Source: Chara braunii | Taxonomy: Eukaryota; Streptophyta; Charophyceae; Charales; Characeae | Direction: 5' to 3' | NCBI GenBank assembly: GCA_003427395.1 | Contig: BFEA01000668.1 | Location: forward strand, 763,597 to 788,833 | DNA length: 25,237 bases | Shown: in pieces, positions 1 to 9,829 of the stretch | Layout of the letters: each line of letters begins with the position of its first letter | Position numbering within the stretch: position 1 is the first letter of the stretch | Notes under the pieces: generated by a model | What the model was told of the DNA's origin: nothing | Seen by the model: the letters and a program-made list of their open reading frames with translations, nothing else | Databases searched by the model: none | Translations under genes and position numbers: made by a program

Positions 1-81
1 CCCCCGAGGTTCGAGACACCCGCGAGGGGGGACTCCTAGACATAAAATGAGAGAGCCTTTATACCCCCGAGGTTCGAGACA
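1..81. repeat. 18-bp direct repeat pair
   Basis: The 18 bases at 1-18 recur exactly at 64-81 (core CCGAGGTTCGAGACA). The 45 bases between them are unrelated. The window starts inside the first copy, so this may be the end of a longer array with a 63-bp period. No function can be assigned. Confidence 0.6.
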
Positions 82-726
82 TACTTGCTCACTGTGTTTC
101 CTGTCCCTATGATAGCCCCACTCCTTACCGGGAAACTACATAGTACCCAGACATCAAGGTGGGGCCTCCACAGGGAGAGGCATGGAGTAGTAGGCTAGGG
201 TCCACTGGGCCTGCAGACTTATTACTACTATATGCATCTATACATTCGCAAGGTTCAAGTAGGGTCTAACAGGGGGTTCTATATAATCCTTTTTTTAATA
301 CTAATCGGGTTTATCTATAGGCACAACCAGCTCAATCCACAGTGAATGCACAACACAGATCTCGTGTGTATAGATCACCCATCCCAAATATTGTGTCAGT
401 GCGATGGCGCTTGGCTTCAGAATTCAGATGAGATCAGGTATATTTGCCAGGTGCCTTCTAGATTTCCCTCCCCCCCTCGCCCCACCCTTCCCCCTGCCCC
501 TCCTCCCCCATGNAGTGACAACCAGACAGACCTAGGATCATCGGAACAACGTGCAAACGAAACCCGGAAAGACCATTCCCCTAGCCCATCCCAACATACA
601 ACAACCATGGACGAGGACCCCTTGGGCGGTGCGCAGGCAGTGTCTGTATAAGCTTACCATGCGTCGTCCCAAGGGGGATGTGCGAATGGCTGGGCGCTAT
701 GAAAGCGCGAAACGGCAGAAATGCGC
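82..726. other. Non-coding stretch, no gene seen
   Basis: No convincing reading frame lies here. The overlapping frames at 346-742 are short, contain an ambiguous base at 513 and lie over a C-rich low-complexity patch at about 468-511. A short T run sits at about 290-297. If the tRNA-like sequence at 727-806 heads a minus-strand SINE, its body would lie in this stretch, and the T run could be the complement of its A tail. That is inference only. Confidence 0.5.
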
Positions 727-806
727 ATGCCGTGAGTTTTGAACCCATGACCTTATACCGCAATGAGCATTTGCAGGCGCTGGTCTAACCACTGAGCATC
801 CTGGCC
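727..806 (-). repeat. tRNA-like sequence, possible SINE head or tRNA relic
   Basis: Read on the minus strand, 781-806 gives an A-box-like stretch (GCTCAGTGGTTAGACC). The bases at about 734-745 give a B-box-like stretch (GGTTCAAAACTC), at the spacing found in tRNA genes. The T-arm can pair at about four of five positions. The two ends do not form a seven-pair acceptor stem, and the region between the boxes does not give a clean anticodon arm. It is therefore unlikely to be a working tRNA gene. A tRNA-derived SINE head or an old tRNA pseudogene fits better; the family is not recognised. Confidence 0.45.
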
Positions 807-1102
807 ATTTTGGCCAAAAGTTGGCATTTTTAAAGACATGTACCTATAAATTGGAGAATATTAGGTCAAGTATCTTGTGCGGACNNTATCCGAATTCGAA
901 GTTGCGTCTCCTTCTAAAAAGGGACGAAGTTGCCAGTTACTCGGGTGACCATGTGGATGCGAAGTCGCTACTCGAGAGGCGACTTCCTCTTCTACGTACG
1001 GGAGGCGGAGTAATAACCTCAACCCCACTCACGACATATGAGAAAGAGCTGAGGTATCCACTGTTGTTACCTATTACGGTAGGCAATGTGTTTCACTAGG
1101 CT
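807..1102. other. Non-coding stretch
   Basis: A 92-codon frame at 821-1099 contains two ambiguous bases, resembles nothing I know and does not look coding. The repeated TGGCCA words at 801-816 form a small palindromic patch just outside the tRNA-like sequence. Nothing else can be supported. Confidence 0.4.
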
Positions 1103-1124
1103 ACCCCGACCGCATGGTCGGGGT
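1103..1124. repeat. Perfect 9-bp stem-loop followed by T-rich run
   Basis: A nine-base stem (ACCCCGACC at 1103-1111) closes a four-base loop and pairs perfectly with 1116-1124. An AT-rich and T-rich run follows to about 1138. In bacteria this would be read as a terminator, but the surroundings are eukaryotic. The GACC/GGTC stem core recurs in hairpins at 2293-2311 and 2407-2421 inside the neighbouring foldback element, so it is more likely one of a family of dispersed mini-palindromes. Confidence 0.6.
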
Positions 1125-1160
1125 TATATTATTTTTTCAGTCGTATTTAAATTTTACGGC

Positions 1161-1625
1161 GGTGTAAGAGAAGGTTAACAACAGTCGTATTTTTCATCAC
1201 CACTTTAGGATGTAGCCTACCTAAACAGGTGGCTTTCAGGGTCTTCGGACCTTTCACCANTTTAGGACCATTCAGGTATGAAAATCCTCAATTGTCCTGA
1301 AGTGGTGAAAGCTCCGAAGACCCTAAAAACCACATGTTTAGGCAGGCTGCATCCTCCAGTGGTGAAGGGTGGTTTTCATGGTCTTCGGACCTTTCAGGCT
1401 TTCACCACTTCAAGACTATTCAAGATTTTCAGAATGCCCAAAACTCTCACTTGACCACTTAAGGACACCCTTCACCACTTCAGGATGCAGCCTGCCTAAA
1501 NAGGTGGTTTTCATGGTCTTCGGACCTTTCACCACTTCAGGACCATTCAGGATTTTTTGACTGCCCAAAACTCTCACTTCAGAATTTTCATTCCTGAATT
1601 TTCAGCTACCCGATAACCGCTTGTG
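1161..1625 (+). repeat. Left inverted arm of foldback element
   Basis: This arm of about 465 bp pairs with 3335-3789. Inside it a unit recurs several times in both orientations: a GAAGTGGTGAAAGGTCCGAAG type core, then a stretch with CCACCTGTTTAGGCAGG, then a second GAAGTGGTGAAGGGTG. The arm therefore has inverted repeats of its own and could form branched hairpins. Ambiguous bases lie at 1260 and 1501. The short ORF at 1369-1560 is only a reading of these repeats. Confidence 0.75.
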
Positions 1626-1952
1626 GGCGGTGCAACATGCCATATTTCCCACACCTGCCGGTCCTGTTACCTCATTACTCATTCTAATTCATTTTTGCCT
1701 TACCACCTGATCCTTTAATGACTGTAGATTGTGGTCGTCGCACCCTGCGCGACCTCTCTTGTTTTTTTTTTTTCAACCGTCTGGCCCTTGCGGTCAGAGA
1801 TTTTTAATTTTTATTAACCCCTTGCGGTTGTCGTACGCGTCGTATCACTACGTATGGTTACTTAGCAAACTCGGCCTCAATGGTTGAAAAGTTTGCTTCA
1901 CGGCGCTATGCCAAAAATTCTCACTTTTTTTTTTTTTTTTTTTTTCCAGACT

Positions 1953-1969
1953 GTCTCCGGCAAGGAGAC
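1953..1969. repeat. 6-bp stem-loop
   Basis: GTCTCC at 1953-1958 pairs with GGAGAC at 1964-1969 around a five-base loop, directly after the long T run. It is the first of the hairpins in the foldback interior. Confidence 0.5.
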
Positions 1970-2002
1970 CAGCATCGATACTCTATCGGATGCAAAATCA
2001 TG

Positions 2003-2030
2003 AGCAAATACCCTTGTAAGGGTGTTTGCT
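2003..2030. repeat. 13-bp stem-loop with CCCTTGTAAGGG core
   Basis: The thirteen bases at 2003-2015 pair with 2018-2030. All are Watson-Crick except one T-G wobble, leaving only two bases at the tip, so in practice the loop is four or more. The same core recurs at 2538-2559, which marks the two as copies of one palindromic unit. Confidence 0.65.
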
Positions 2031-2290
2031 TCAACAACGGGGAAAACACTCAAGTGACAGGAAAAGAGGTCCGTGACAGTTAAGAGTCACGGAAAACACT
2101 CAAGTAACAGGTGAGTCGGTACCACACAAAGTAGAGGTAGATGCGATGAGTACTCAAGGCCGAGCAGAAGACGAAAAAAATTGGCATTTTCAGATGNCCA
2201 GTACCGGTAGTAGACAGATACCAGCAGAAGTCCCAGTGTGTGTCGTAGATCTACCTGACACAACATAGTAAGCGTCATAACCCAATCAAG

Positions 2291-2323
2291 CCTTCGACCT
2301 TTTTGGTCGAATTTGTTCGAAGG
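2291..2323. repeat. Nested stem-loop with GACC/GGTC core
   Basis: TTCGACC at 2293-2299 pairs with GGTCGAA at 2305-2311 around five T. An alternative outer pairing joins CCTTCGA (2291-2297) to TCGAAGG (2317-2323). The core resembles the hairpin at 1103-1124. Confidence 0.55.
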
Positions 2324-2386
2324 GTATTACTACCGATCCTAACCATCATAGTAAGCGTCATAACAACGCGCACTCATTCGTTCAAA

Positions 2387-2429
2387 ATTTTCTCTGCGAT
2401 TTGCCCCGACCTCAAAGGTCGAGAAAATT
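2387..2429. repeat. Compound stem-loop
   Basis: AATTTTCTC at about 2387-2395 pairs with GAGAAAATT at about 2421-2429. Inside it CGACCT (2407-2412) pairs with AGGTCG (2416-2421) around three bases; the two stems share one base at 2421. The inner stem again has the GACC/GGTC core. Confidence 0.55.
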
Positions 2430-2537
2430 GCTATAGCCTATAAGTGTCACGATAAAACGCACACAACGTTTTCATTTCAGACCGGACCCTTCATGGTAGC
2501 CGATGTCATCGGTGTGTTAACTGCAAAAACATGGCCA

Positions 2538-2559
2538 AAATACCCTTGTAAGGGTATTT
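2538..2559. repeat. 10-bp stem-loop, second copy of CCCTTGTAAGGG unit
   Basis: AAATACCCTT at 2538-2547 is a perfect inverted match to AAGGGTATTT at 2550-2559. The unit and its arms closely resemble the palindrome at 2003-2030, while the flanks differ. This is consistent with a small mobile or locally duplicated palindrome. Confidence 0.6.
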
Positions 2560-2868
2560 GTCCGACAGTATTCCAAGACCCTATTAAGCGACGTCCCCGT
2601 CGTTAGGGACGTTTATCACGATCGTTCATACAATTCCCCTGTGATCGTTTCCCCAGATCAAATGAACTGATAAATTATGACACGATCGATAACAACACTA
2701 GATAAATTATACAATACACAACGATACATGTATTTCTCTTTTCTTTTTGAAAGAGAAGATGAGTCCCTTTCGAAAATAAGGCACATCTCTGATAAGTGGA
2801 TAGCCAAATCCAAGTCACTGGATTGAGATGCGGTCAAGACTCACATTGCCTCCCTTCATATATTATAC

Positions 2869-2945
2869 CATGACGGGATTCTAACCCGGGTCACCCACAT
2901 ACTGAAATCCCCAAACCAAACTCAACGAACCAATAGTGGGGATAC
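2869..2945 (-). repeat. Weak tRNA-like sequence inside the foldback
   Basis: On the minus strand a B-box-like stretch (GGTTAGAATCC) lies in a T-arm that pairs at four of five positions. It sits about 45 bases downstream of TTGGTTCGTTGAGTTTGG, a loose match to an A box. The acceptor stem is not convincing. This may be a tRNA relic or chance. Confidence 0.2.
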
Positions 2946-3334
2946 TGGATCTGTACTACAACGGTGAAAGTTACCAAGAGAAACAACGATCATTTTTCCC
3001 CCATCTTTATACTTCCTTCCCAGATCCTCCTTGGTTGTCCGAAGAGTCATAGAATCTNCACCTTTTGGACGCGGGTCTTAACCTAAACCATATTANTGCC
3101 CCACCCAAAGTCTAATGCGAGGAGATCGGCGGTATTGGTCTTAACTCACCACAACCCGGTTGATCAGGCCAGATCTGCGGCCCACTGTTTTGTTATATTA
3201 ACAGTGCTTCCTGTATTGGTTGCGCAATAACGGGTAAATTCTCCTAAGNTGGGTTTTACCCAGCTTCTAGACCCGACTCTCAACCCCTCTTGTAACCACC
3301 TAAGTTGATCCCCTAAATAGGGTGGTCACCCTTC

Positions 3335-3789
3335 CATAAGCGGTTATCGGGTAGCTGAAAATTCATGAATGAAAATTTTGAAGTGAGAGTTTTGGGCAGT
3401 CTGAAAATCCTGAATGATCATGAAGTGGTGAAAGGTCCGAAGACCCTAAAAACCACCTGTTTAGGCAGGTTGCATCCTGAAGTGGTGAAGGGTGTCATGA
3501 AGTGGTCAAGTGGGANTTTTGGGCAGTCTGAAAATCTTGAATGGTCTTGAAGTGGTGAAAGGTCCGAAGACCATGGAAAACACCCTTCACCACTTGAGGA
3601 TGCAGCCTGCCTAAACAGGTGGTTTTCAGGGTCTTCGAAGCTTTCATCACTTCAGGACCATTCAAGGTTTTCAGACCTGAATAGTCCTGAAGTGGTGAAA
3701 GGTCTGAAGAGGCAGGCTGCATCCTGAAATGGTGAAGGGTGTCCTAAAGTGGTGATGAAAATACGACTGTTGATAACCTTCTCTCCACC
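3335..3789 (-). repeat. Right inverted arm of foldback element
   Basis: This is the reverse-complement partner of 1161-1625. It carries the same internal units with substitutions and small indels, so the arms have diverged since they arose. The order of internal units differs a little between arms, which suggests slippage or gene conversion among sub-repeats. An ambiguous base lies at 3516. Confidence 0.75.
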
Positions 3790-3933
3790 CTTCAGGTTTC
3801 AACACCAAGCTAAAACCAGAAGGTCCGCTGCCTGATTATACTTGGTCAACAACCANCGCTGGGAGTTACGTCCCAACGATGTCAATTTTTCTTCATAGGC
3901 TTCGTAATTTAGTCCCTCAGACTGACCTCCTTG

Positions 3934-4155
3934 AGTGGATGAATGATGTTCATTTCAATATTAAAAAAAAAAAAATCATAAATTATTGACATTTCCCCCC
4001 CCCCCCCTCGTCAGGTTGCCACTTATTGGATGAGCGATGTGCATTTCAATATATACCAGAAACAATTAATAAAACCACCAACAAGAACAATTTTTCATCA
4101 TCGTCAGATTTTCATATAGTAGATGAACGAGGGGCATCGTCAGGTTGGCACTCAT
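3934..4155 (+). repeat. Short diverged direct repeats
   Basis: The stretch GGATGAATGATGTTCATTTC at about 3937 recurs with few changes at about 4028. CGTCAGGTTGCCACT at about 4010 recurs with one change at about 4138, next to a third partial copy of the first word at about 4120. The unit spacing is irregular, roughly 90 to 130 bases. It appears to be an old local duplication. Confidence 0.45.
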
Positions 4156-7100
4156 GGGTCATGCCTTCCCGTCTCGATCACAGATCGGTCAGACAAACGT
4201 CTCGGGGATCTCTCAAAATATGTAAAATGAGCCGAAAACACAAAATATAATTTTTTTTGGTTCCACAATACCATNGATGCAAAAAATATCTTTCTTAACA
4301 TCAACAATCCTGAGTGATCNCATTTCGGGATCTTCTAATGTTTATGTCAGACCGACCCCATTAGGATAGTGATCGACGCTCTTTGCAAAATAAACGCAAC
4401 TCAACTGTATTTCAAAATATGGCACATCTCATGTGTCTTTTCAAGCAAGACACATCTTCGGTTCCTATCCAATATCAATAATTTCATGATTCAAAAATAA
4501 GACTTNATTTTTAAGGTCACTGTCAAACTCCCTTTTTGGGTTAGGTCTTAGATGAAAGATTAATCCAATCATGTACCATACGAATATACGTGTAATATTC
4601 GTGTCCGAGTATAACTCAGATCGTATTCAAGAAGGATTACACTTTCTCAAAGATAGCCATCAAAAATCAAAACCATATCCTGCCAATCAAATCAAATTTC
4701 ACGGTGAGGAAACAAATCAAGAACAATTGTTACTGTACGCAGAGTTTCCCCCCTGTTTTCACGAAACTTCGACAATACAAACGTAACGGTATTCTTATGC
4801 CATAAATAAGGAATATATCATGAAAAGTAAGTGATATTACAAATGAATGTTCAAATTGCAAAATAAGTAAATGACGATTCTAAAACATTCAATCAACTCA
4901 ATGCAAATAGACACCAATTGATAATTTTCATTAACAATGAGAACAATGGTTATACTGAAAATTCCAAGAACAAATACAATGGAGATACAAAAATAACAAC
5001 TATGATGACATAACATTTATTGCTCCTTTCGGATTAACATTGTATATTGTGTCAAGGGTTGGTGTAATCCTGCTAAAGAGGTAACATCTCAGATCCTGAG
5101 CCTCGCTCTAAGACTGAGCATCACCACATCTCCCTTCGATTTCAATGTTGAAACCCTATTAGTATTTTGTCAANAGAGTCGGTCGGCCCCATCTCACATG
5201 CTCTAGGTTGGTTAAGCCTTGACCATGGAGATGAGGTGATCATACTCGACACAAGGTTAGGTAACCACTCCTTACTTCATGGCGAACAACANCCGCCTTC
5301 CATATAGACAGCGTCCTAAAAAGATACCAAATCATCTTCCTCCCCTTCGATGATAGTGCAGTCCTCTCTCATTTTCGGAAAATGTGGCAACACCTCACTA
5401 TGTACCAGGAACATTATTCCGGCGTTAGTTTCACTACCACCTATGAGACTTTACTATACCCTCTTTAAGCCNCTCGGAAAAGTATCAATCATCGTTGGAA
5501 TCTTTCAAAAGACCGATTCTACATGCTGACCTCCCTTGAAAGAATTTCTTCTCTTCAAAGGTTGGTCACTCCATTCACCTTCGGTCTCATGCCGAACGTG
5601 GATTTCATACAGTGTTTTTATCCTTATTGAAGACAACAATTAATAAACATATTCATGCATACACACACAATCACCAAGCAATAAAATATATATATACACA
5701 TTCATAATAAGTTTTAACTTCACACAACAATGCACGAGACATACAATGATACATCACTTGAAACATGTATCATTCATTCCCACATATATTAATTCATATC
5801 CGACACATTTTTCATAGTGAGAATAAGTAGTTTTATAAAGTTTTATATAATACTGTAATTCGATGAGTTTGATAACCCTCAAGAGGATACTCTCATACTC
5901 TGATCATATTGAATACAACATTTAAGGAATTACTTATTTAAGTAGGTAATCCCATTATATAATTTTTAATGCTTAACCAATAATAAAAAAAACGAATCTA
6001 TTTATATCTCTTTCAAGAATCCGATAAATCTAATCGGACTNTTTATGCAATGATTCTTAAAGCTAATTGATTATCATACTCTACCATATACAACCTCAAA
6101 CGAATACATATTTTTCAAATAGATAACCTGCTATAACACTCGCTACATTATTCCTCCGTAAGGATTAATCAGACACCATGTGGGTGATGAAATAATTAAT
6201 TTANATCTCATGATCTCTAAGAGTTAAATATTTTTTTTCAATGAACAACCCCACCAAGCAACATTTATACAACATTGTCATAATGCTATAAACATATTTT
6301 TACTAACTAATCAACCTCTAACTGTTGAGATAAACTAAACATAGTATTGTCTACTTTTATTCCATTTACATACTCATACCATCTCACACTATGCTNATAA
6401 TTGGTTTTCTAGGGTCTCATTATCATANACATCTCACATTTGCCTTTCGAAATCTATANNAGAGATTGAGGCTCCTTGTACAAAAGTAGATCTGATATAC
6501 GTTAATTCACTGCCACCTAACGTACCTGTCAAGTACATGACTTCACTACGTTAGAATCTTGACATCTAAACAACTCTATTGTATTCAGTATGTTTTCTGA
6601 GAGGGTAGTTATTTTAAGCAGATAGTCAAAAACTCACACGTCGCACGATACAACTTCTAGAGTTAGACTATTAATGAGAGACTGAATCTATCACTAGAAN
6701 CTATATCATATAGCTCTAAGAATTGGATGATCGATTTAGATTTTGTAAGCAATAACTAATAGGGTTAGTTTAATAAACAGTCCTATAGTCAGAATATATG
6801 ACGTAGGACCTCGCGAAACACAAGTCGTTTCAAGTAGACAACACAACTGCTATACTATTTTCCAGGGTTCAAGAGGTCTATTCGACATTGGCGGACATCA
6901 TTCAACTCTAAAAGAGAATTTAGAGTACGCATAATTTTCCGTTCCTTTTCTTAGAGGGATCCTTTCTCGTTATTTAANAGAGGTACTATACGAGACATAG
7001 AGGGGATTCAACCGTTCTAATTGTTCTGACACTGACCTAGATTAGAAATTCAATACTTATTAGAATAAGCGCTTAAGTCTTGTTAGTTCAAGACAAGCAA

Positions 7101-7382
7101 CATCAAAGTCCACTGTGGCTGTTTTCATATAATTTCCCTATATGGTGGATAAGATATAACCCCACATAAATTGTTATGGCATAGAAAGAAAATTGTAAGC
7201 TCAATAAGTAATCATCCGTTCATACGAATTATAGAATGAAGGGTGGATCAAGACGTACTATGGCGGTGGAAGCTCATGCCGCGAAAGTTGAAGAAGGACG
7301 ATTAAGTATCAGTAATGAGGTTAGATGGAGATAGGAGGAAAAAAAACTATCGTACGACAAATATAGAAAATTAACTTAAAGC

Positions 7383-7688
7383 ATGGTAAAATGCGGNATA
7401 GTATTCATCGAAAAAATTTCTACATCGTCTTACCAAAGGAGGAGGTATGCTTGTGCCAGTCATCATAATGACACAACCCCATACCATTTCCTTTCTCTTC
7501 CATTTTCTCTTTTTCCTCTTTCATTCATTTTCTTCCTTTGCAGAGTAATAGCCTTATCGAGGGACCTTCCATATCGACACAAACTTTTTAAGTCGGTTCC
7601 TTACTTGTGTTCCTTAGGCAACATAACGATTGAAACTGTACATCCAGGTAAAGTAACACTTGCAAGCCTACTAACTAATAAAAGTTAA
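7383..7688 (+). other. Longest ORF of the AT-rich block, probably not a gene
   Basis: An ATG-initiated frame of 101 codons spans this stretch and includes one ambiguous base. The middle is a pyrimidine-rich run read as Leu, Phe, Ser and Pro, which makes a hydrophobic stretch at about residues 36-55. No family is recognised. Base composition matches the surrounding non-coding DNA. I treat it as a chance frame through the polypyrimidine tract at 7480-7543. Confidence 0.15.
7480..7543 (+). promoter_or_regulatory. Polypyrimidine tract ending in GCAG (3' splice-site-like)
   Basis: About 60 bases are nearly all C and T and end in TTTGCAGAG, the form of a strong plant or animal intron acceptor. No exon or donor can be identified next to it. 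Read on the other strand it is a polypurine tract, but no LTR edge is visible beside it. Confidence 0.25.
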
Positions 7689-9809
7689 TAAGTAAGAGGT
7701 ATAATGATGCACTACACTGCATAAGTTAAAACAATACGCCTATACGGTTAAAGAAATCATGATGCCAGCAATGTTAGGCGGGGACTGTTTAGGGGTGAGA
7801 TAGTAACGAAAATGACTAGGCTTATCGAGCATCAGAATAAATCGAGCATGAGTTGAATTGATTATTTATCTCTCTGCTNTTTATGGCTTAAAGGTCTTTC
7901 GCTGGGTAGCTAGCCATGAAAATTTGTTTACTTGTTTGGGACGACACTTTGCTTTAATGACAGTTAAAGCATCTTGGTCTGTCCTCAACTTGCATCAAAC
8001 AAAGGCTAGAGGAGATATGAAGTGCCCACGAAAAGTAGACACCGCGATCTAATGCTCCAATTTATTCTTATAGTCTCAGCTTATTAAGAACCATTATGAC
8101 TCTATAACTATCACAATAGATTCAAAATGCATTGAGGTTAGATTAAGTGTCACCCTACTTATAAACAATCACCGCTATCCTAGATTAAATAATAGATAAA
8201 AGACATGTCAAACCAATAAATCAAAAAAATGACGAAACTCGGATCAAGGCTAACATCCGAGATAGCAGGAAAAACTTGTACATGGGCTGTTTGAAAACAT
8301 ATGAATGTAATATTACCAAACTCGTCCTCCATTGGCAATGACAATGTTGCCTATAGTCTAACGAGAATACAAACTAATAACTTACCATTAAGTTCGACGC
8401 TAGCATTTAAGTTCAATTGATGATCTAGACAAAGGAGGACGTAAACATAGACATCACACAATGCGTTGCACAACAAGAATTACGAATCACCTCATAGTTG
8501 TGACATTTCTAGTACTACGTCTCGATGATAATCATGTCTGCCTCTTCTAAGGGTTTTCTCATTTCATCCTTACATCCCCGATTTTTCTTCCTGCCACTAA
8601 CTCACTTGCCATTAGCAAATCACATTGGGTCACACGACATAGGAAGCTGAGACAACAATATCACGTGAAGTGTATATGAAGGCTAGACAAGTATCAAGGT
8701 CNTCCTAACACATAAAAGTGATTACTCCCACATATTACGCTATGACTGTATAACGACACTACATGAAATAACTATCACAATTTTACATTGTTGCTAATGA
8801 TTCTAACTATACTAGGGTTTATGACAAAGGTACCTCTAAGATATTTATCATACCCACGTCACAAATTTCACAAGTGTTAAAAATTCACGCTCAAACCAAC
8901 CTTTGCCAGNATACAAGGACGTCGAAAGTAAGTTCCTCAACGTTTTTTCTCAAGACTTATTTCTTATTTTATATGAGAAGTAGCCCAAGGACAAGATTAA
9001 GATATGACCCTAATAGTTTAAAGTATTCGTAACGACTCCCTATTAAAAAATTGAGACTCAAAGGATCATGTGCTAGGACTAGTAAATTTTTCAGCATCCA
9101 ACTGTTATTGACGTCTCTATTATTGACAAATATCAAAGACGTGGTGGGTTTTTTACCTCCTAATGTGGTAAGTAACACATTAACTAGACAGTTCTACTAC
9201 ATAAGGAACAAAAGTATATCATAAGCCTAGAACTTGTACATAGCTATGGATTTACAGACAAGGAAAGTAGAACGAAAGCAAAGTATATTGAAATAAGTGT
9301 ACAGTAGCTAAAAATAAACAAAATAATCAGTCTTGCGTCCATCTTTCCTCGACCCTTTGAGAATTTATGAGAGTCAATGTACTAGTCAACCTTCTAACAA
9401 ATCAAGTAGAAAGACGCGCGATTACTTGGACGAATGCCTTGAACACATAAACAAAAGGAAGGATCCAACACACACACAAACACCTCCCTTAAATCTTTAA
9501 CTTAACTTCTAACTACTAAGTATTACACTTACTAGTTGTATCTTTTGACATACCGTTCTAAGTATCTTATACCCTAGTTCGTTCTTTAAGGATGTTCGTA
9601 GGNAGTCGAAGTCCCAGACAATAAGATATATGTTCGCATTGTTCATGTGACTTCACATTCCTGCATATAACACTCTTATTGTATAGTCAACGGTAATTCA
9701 ACTCACATATCACAAACTGTATTATTTTATCTAAAGGTTGTCGTTTTGCCATGATCATCGTCTTACCATACCCGAACTTGTTCACTAAGGACCTCGGCTG
9801 AAAGCGAGA

Positions 9810-9827
9810 TCCCCGACAACGGCGCCA
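9810..9827 (-). promoter_or_regulatory. Retrotransposon primer-binding site, tRNA-Asp type
   Basis: Read on the plus strand these 18 bases equal the 3' end of plant cytosolic tRNA-Asp including the added CCA, with one mismatch. On the minus strand the site starts TGGCGCCGTTG, a primer-binding site seen in many plant Ty3/gypsy elements. It is separated by two bases from a TG at 9830 that would be the complement of the CA end of a 5' LTR. No T-arm or B box (GGTTCGA) precedes it, so it is not a tRNA-Asp gene. The element would be transcribed leftward. Confidence 0.75.
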
Positions 9828-9829
9828 CC

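Larger units (their letters stand above)
1626..3334. other. Non-coding interior of foldback element, rich in hairpins
   Basis: No frame here encodes a recognisable protein. The stretch holds a run of about 21 T at 1925-1945, several perfect short stem-loops (listed separately) and diverged direct repeats. One pair shares GGAAAACACTCAAGT (about 2041 and 2091). Another shares CATAGTAAGCGTCATAAC (2266-2283 and 2348-2365). Small frames such as 1880-2083 start next to or run through the homopolymer and are not convincing. Confidence 0.6.
1160..3789. mobile_element. Foldback-type transposable element, non-autonomous
   Basis: The sequence from about 1161 to 1625 reappears in reverse complement at about 3335-3789. 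The outer ends match closely: GAGAAGGTTAACAACAGTCG begins at about 1168, and its near-exact complement ends at about 3783. The inner ends match through CAGCTACCCGATAACCGCTT. The arms carry internal, partly inverted sub-repeats, as in foldback elements such as the FB and Galileo types. The 1.7 kb between the arms shows no transposase or other protein domain, so the element would depend on a helper. I cannot confirm a target-site duplication; GGTG at 1161 and CACC at 3786 are part of the inverted repeat itself. A nested pair of insertions in opposite orientation is the main alternative. Confidence 0.75.
3790..9809. other. AT-rich non-coding block, possible retroelement interior
   Basis: About 6 kb of AT-rich DNA lacks any frame above roughly 100 codons, and the short ones look random. 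Many ambiguous bases occur. On its right it abuts a minus-strand primer-binding site and an LTR edge. Read on the minus strand it would be the interior of that LTR element, either heavily decayed or non-coding from the start, as in large retrotransposon derivatives (LARDs). No second LTR copy starting TGTCGCACACG is visible to the left, so the element would be incomplete in this window or broken by the foldback element. A 12-base C run at about 3996-4008 follows an A run and is low-complexity. Confidence 0.4.

Noticed and set aside
1103-1138. Bacterial rho-independent terminator
   Set aside because: The hairpin and T-rich run fit the form, but no bacterial gene lies upstream and the same stem core recurs as dispersed palindromes.
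1369-1560. Small protein repeated in the foldback arms
   Set aside because: The reading follows the arm sub-repeats, contains an ambiguous codon and is not kept in the right arm.
9801-9829. tRNA-Asp gene
   Set aside because: Only the last 18 bases of the tRNA match, including the CCA that eukaryotic genes do not encode. No T-arm or B box precedes it, so a primer-binding site explains it better.
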